This document shows, in pieces, positions 63,078-64,000 of a DNA stretch of 64,000 bases. A program made the translations under genes and the position numbers. Positions within the stretch are counted from its first letter, which is position 1, and the number at the start of each line of letters is the position of its first letter. A model generated the notes under the pieces. It ran no database searches and was not told the DNA's origin. It worked only from the letters and a program-made list of their open reading frames with translations. The stretch comes from Sulfurospirillum halorespirans DSM 13726 (GTDB taxonomy: Bacteria > Campylobacterota > Campylobacteria > Campylobacterales > Sulfurospirillaceae), in contig NZ_CP017111.1 of assembly GCF_001723605.1 (NCBI RefSeq), positions 1,364,001 to 1,428,000 on the forward strand. Reading direction: 5' to 3'.

Positions 63078-64000
63078 GGTCGATCTCATCGAGGGATTTC
63101 GCGACCCTGAGCATATGAAAGCCTTGGCGGCACTGATCAAAAAAGAGTGTCGCTCCAAGATCAACATTATGGAAGTGTGTGGCGGACATACGCATACCAT
63201 TATGAAGTTTGGGCTTTCTCAAATTTTGCCAGAGCTCATCGAATTTGTCCACGGTCCTGGATGTCCTGTGTGTATTATGCCCAAAGAGCGCATTGATCAT
63301 GCGATTGCTTTGGCGTCGATGCCTAATACGATTTTAGCAACGCTTGGCGATATGATACGCGTTCCAGGAAGTAAAACCTCTTTGCAAAAACTTCGGGCGG
63401 AAGGCAAAGATATTCGTTCGTTGTATTCGCCTTTAGATGTCATCAAAATTGCTCAAGAAAATCCCGATAAAAACGTGGTCTTTTTTGCCATTGGTTTTGA
63501 AACGACAACACCGATGAGTGCTGTTTTGATGCAACACGCCATTGAAAATAAACTGACCAATGTCTTCTTTCACATCAACCATGTCACCGTGCCTGAAGCG
63601 GTTGAGGCGATTATGAGTAGTGGAGACGCTCTCATCGATGCCTTCTTGGGACCTTCACACGTGAGTGTTATTACAGGGTATAAAATTTATGAGCCGATTG
63701 CTGAAAAGTACCACACACCGATTGTCGTCGCTGGCTTTGAACCGACCGATGTCATGGAGTCCGTTTTGCGCATTGTGCGCCAAGTCAACGAGGGTCAAAG
63801 TGTTGTTGACAATGAGTACGCCAGAGCCGTTTCGCGTGAGGGCAATCTCAAAGCGCAAGAATTGGTCAACACCTATTTTGAAAAACGAAGCCATTTTCGA
63901 TGGCGTGGCATTGGTGATATTCCAAACAGTGCGCTTAAACTTAAAGCGGAATATGCGGCTTATGATGCTGAAATTGTATTTGATGATGTGCTTCCTAAAA
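63070..64000 (+). CDS. hypD: Hydrogenase maturation factor HypD (partial)
   Basis: About 310 codons; the gene runs past the end of the window (full length about 370). Motifs: EVCGGHTHTIMKFG (redox cysteine), FVHGPGCPVCIMP and FAIGFETTTPMS, all typical of the Fe-S scaffold protein that builds the Fe(CN)2CO group. ATG 63070 lies within the end of hypC. Confidence 0.95.
   Translation, partial: MSEVDLIEGFRDPEHMKALAALIKKECRSKINIMEVCGGHTHTIMKFGLSQILPELIEFVHGPGCPVCIMPKERIDHAIALASMPNTILATLGDMIRVPGSKTSLQKLRAEGKDIRSLYSPLDVIKIAQENPDKNVVFFAIGFETTTPMSAVLMQHAIENKLTNVFFHINHVTVPEAVEAIMSSGDALIDAFLGPSHVSVITGYKIYEPIAEKYHTPIVVAGFEPTDVMESVLRIVRQVNEGQSVVDNEYARAVSREGNLKAQELVNTYFEKRSHFRWRGIGDIPNSALKLKAEYAAYDAEIVFDDVLPK

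Noticed and set aside
24000-64000. Many long ORFs on the opposite strand of hydrogenase, PaaK and symporter genes
   Set aside because: They are antisense shadows of recognised genes, with no ribosome sites and no domain-like sequence.
1-64000. CRISPR arrays, tRNA or rRNA genes, prophage, toxin-antitoxin or restriction-modification loci
   Set aside because: No array-like spaced repeats, no cloverleaf or rRNA-like stretches, and no matching proteins were seen on either strand.

Overview
The window looks like chromosome of a Campylobacterota (epsilonproteobacterial) organism, most likely Sulfurospirillum or a close relative. The evidence is a Wolinella/Sulfurospirillum-type hydABC hydrogenase operon with hydD, hydE and hypF, the Campylobacter-like gene order rsmD-flgI-flgJ-like-flgM-flgN-flgK, a flaG-fliD-fliS block, and low-GC, densely packed genes. 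The species is inferred, not proven. I see no rRNA, tRNA, CRISPR array or prophage. No stretch longer than 300 bases lacks a gene; the largest gap is the 242-base hydA promoter region.

Layout. 1-5300: a divergent pair of nitroreductases, a frameshifted UbiB/AarF kinase-like gene, a small coiled-coil protein, photolyase and a DUF523/DUF1722 protein. 5431-6438: an unknown Ser/Thr-rich protein behind a sigma-54-type promoter. 6483-11891: an arylpyruvate-oxidation operon (iorA-iorB-paaK-ACT-paaK, minus strand). 12091-13898: a sodium:solute symporter with a 55-residue partner that is easily missed. 13915-21661: flagellar genes. 21661-31354: housekeeping (ABC permease, TIGR02757, SulP, tautomerase, atpB, thiE, gatB, gpsA) ending in a NagZ-like and a PyrC-like protein that have both lost catalytic residues. 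31522-37241 (minus): truA, LptF/G permease, prepilin peptidase, coaBC, glmU. 37357-45837: fliP, a mutarotase, HxlR/quinone reductase pair, thiamine-binding protein, MgtC-like protein, YgiQ, pgi, TerB-like protein. 45901-64000: a nickel/hydrogen region: tetR-hupS-hupL, hydABCDE, hypF, nikR, then a TonB receptor, an amino-acid permease and a transposase-like gene, then hypB-hypC-hypD (hypD runs off the end).

How the parts fit. HydABC is a periplasm-facing, membrane-bound uptake hydrogenase. HydD, HypF, HypB, HypC and HypD mature its Ni-Fe site and NikR senses nickel. The cytoplasmic HupSL pair is co-transcribed with a TetR regulator just upstream and has unusual cluster ligands. IorAB and the two PaaK ligases would turn arylpyruvates into arylacetyl-CoA and arylacetates, with reduced ferredoxin as a product.

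The most striking feature belongs to no gene. The palindrome TTTACATGTAAA, or a close variant with core TACATGTA, occurs about 47 times by hand count (22 perfect 12-mers), inside genes and between them, where roughly one core copy would be expected by chance. Its density resembles HIP1 of cyanobacteria or DNA uptake sequences. A second unusual element is a four-hairpin repeat of about 107 bases, present twice between convergent genes, whose stem differences keep base pairing in RNA of the + strand.
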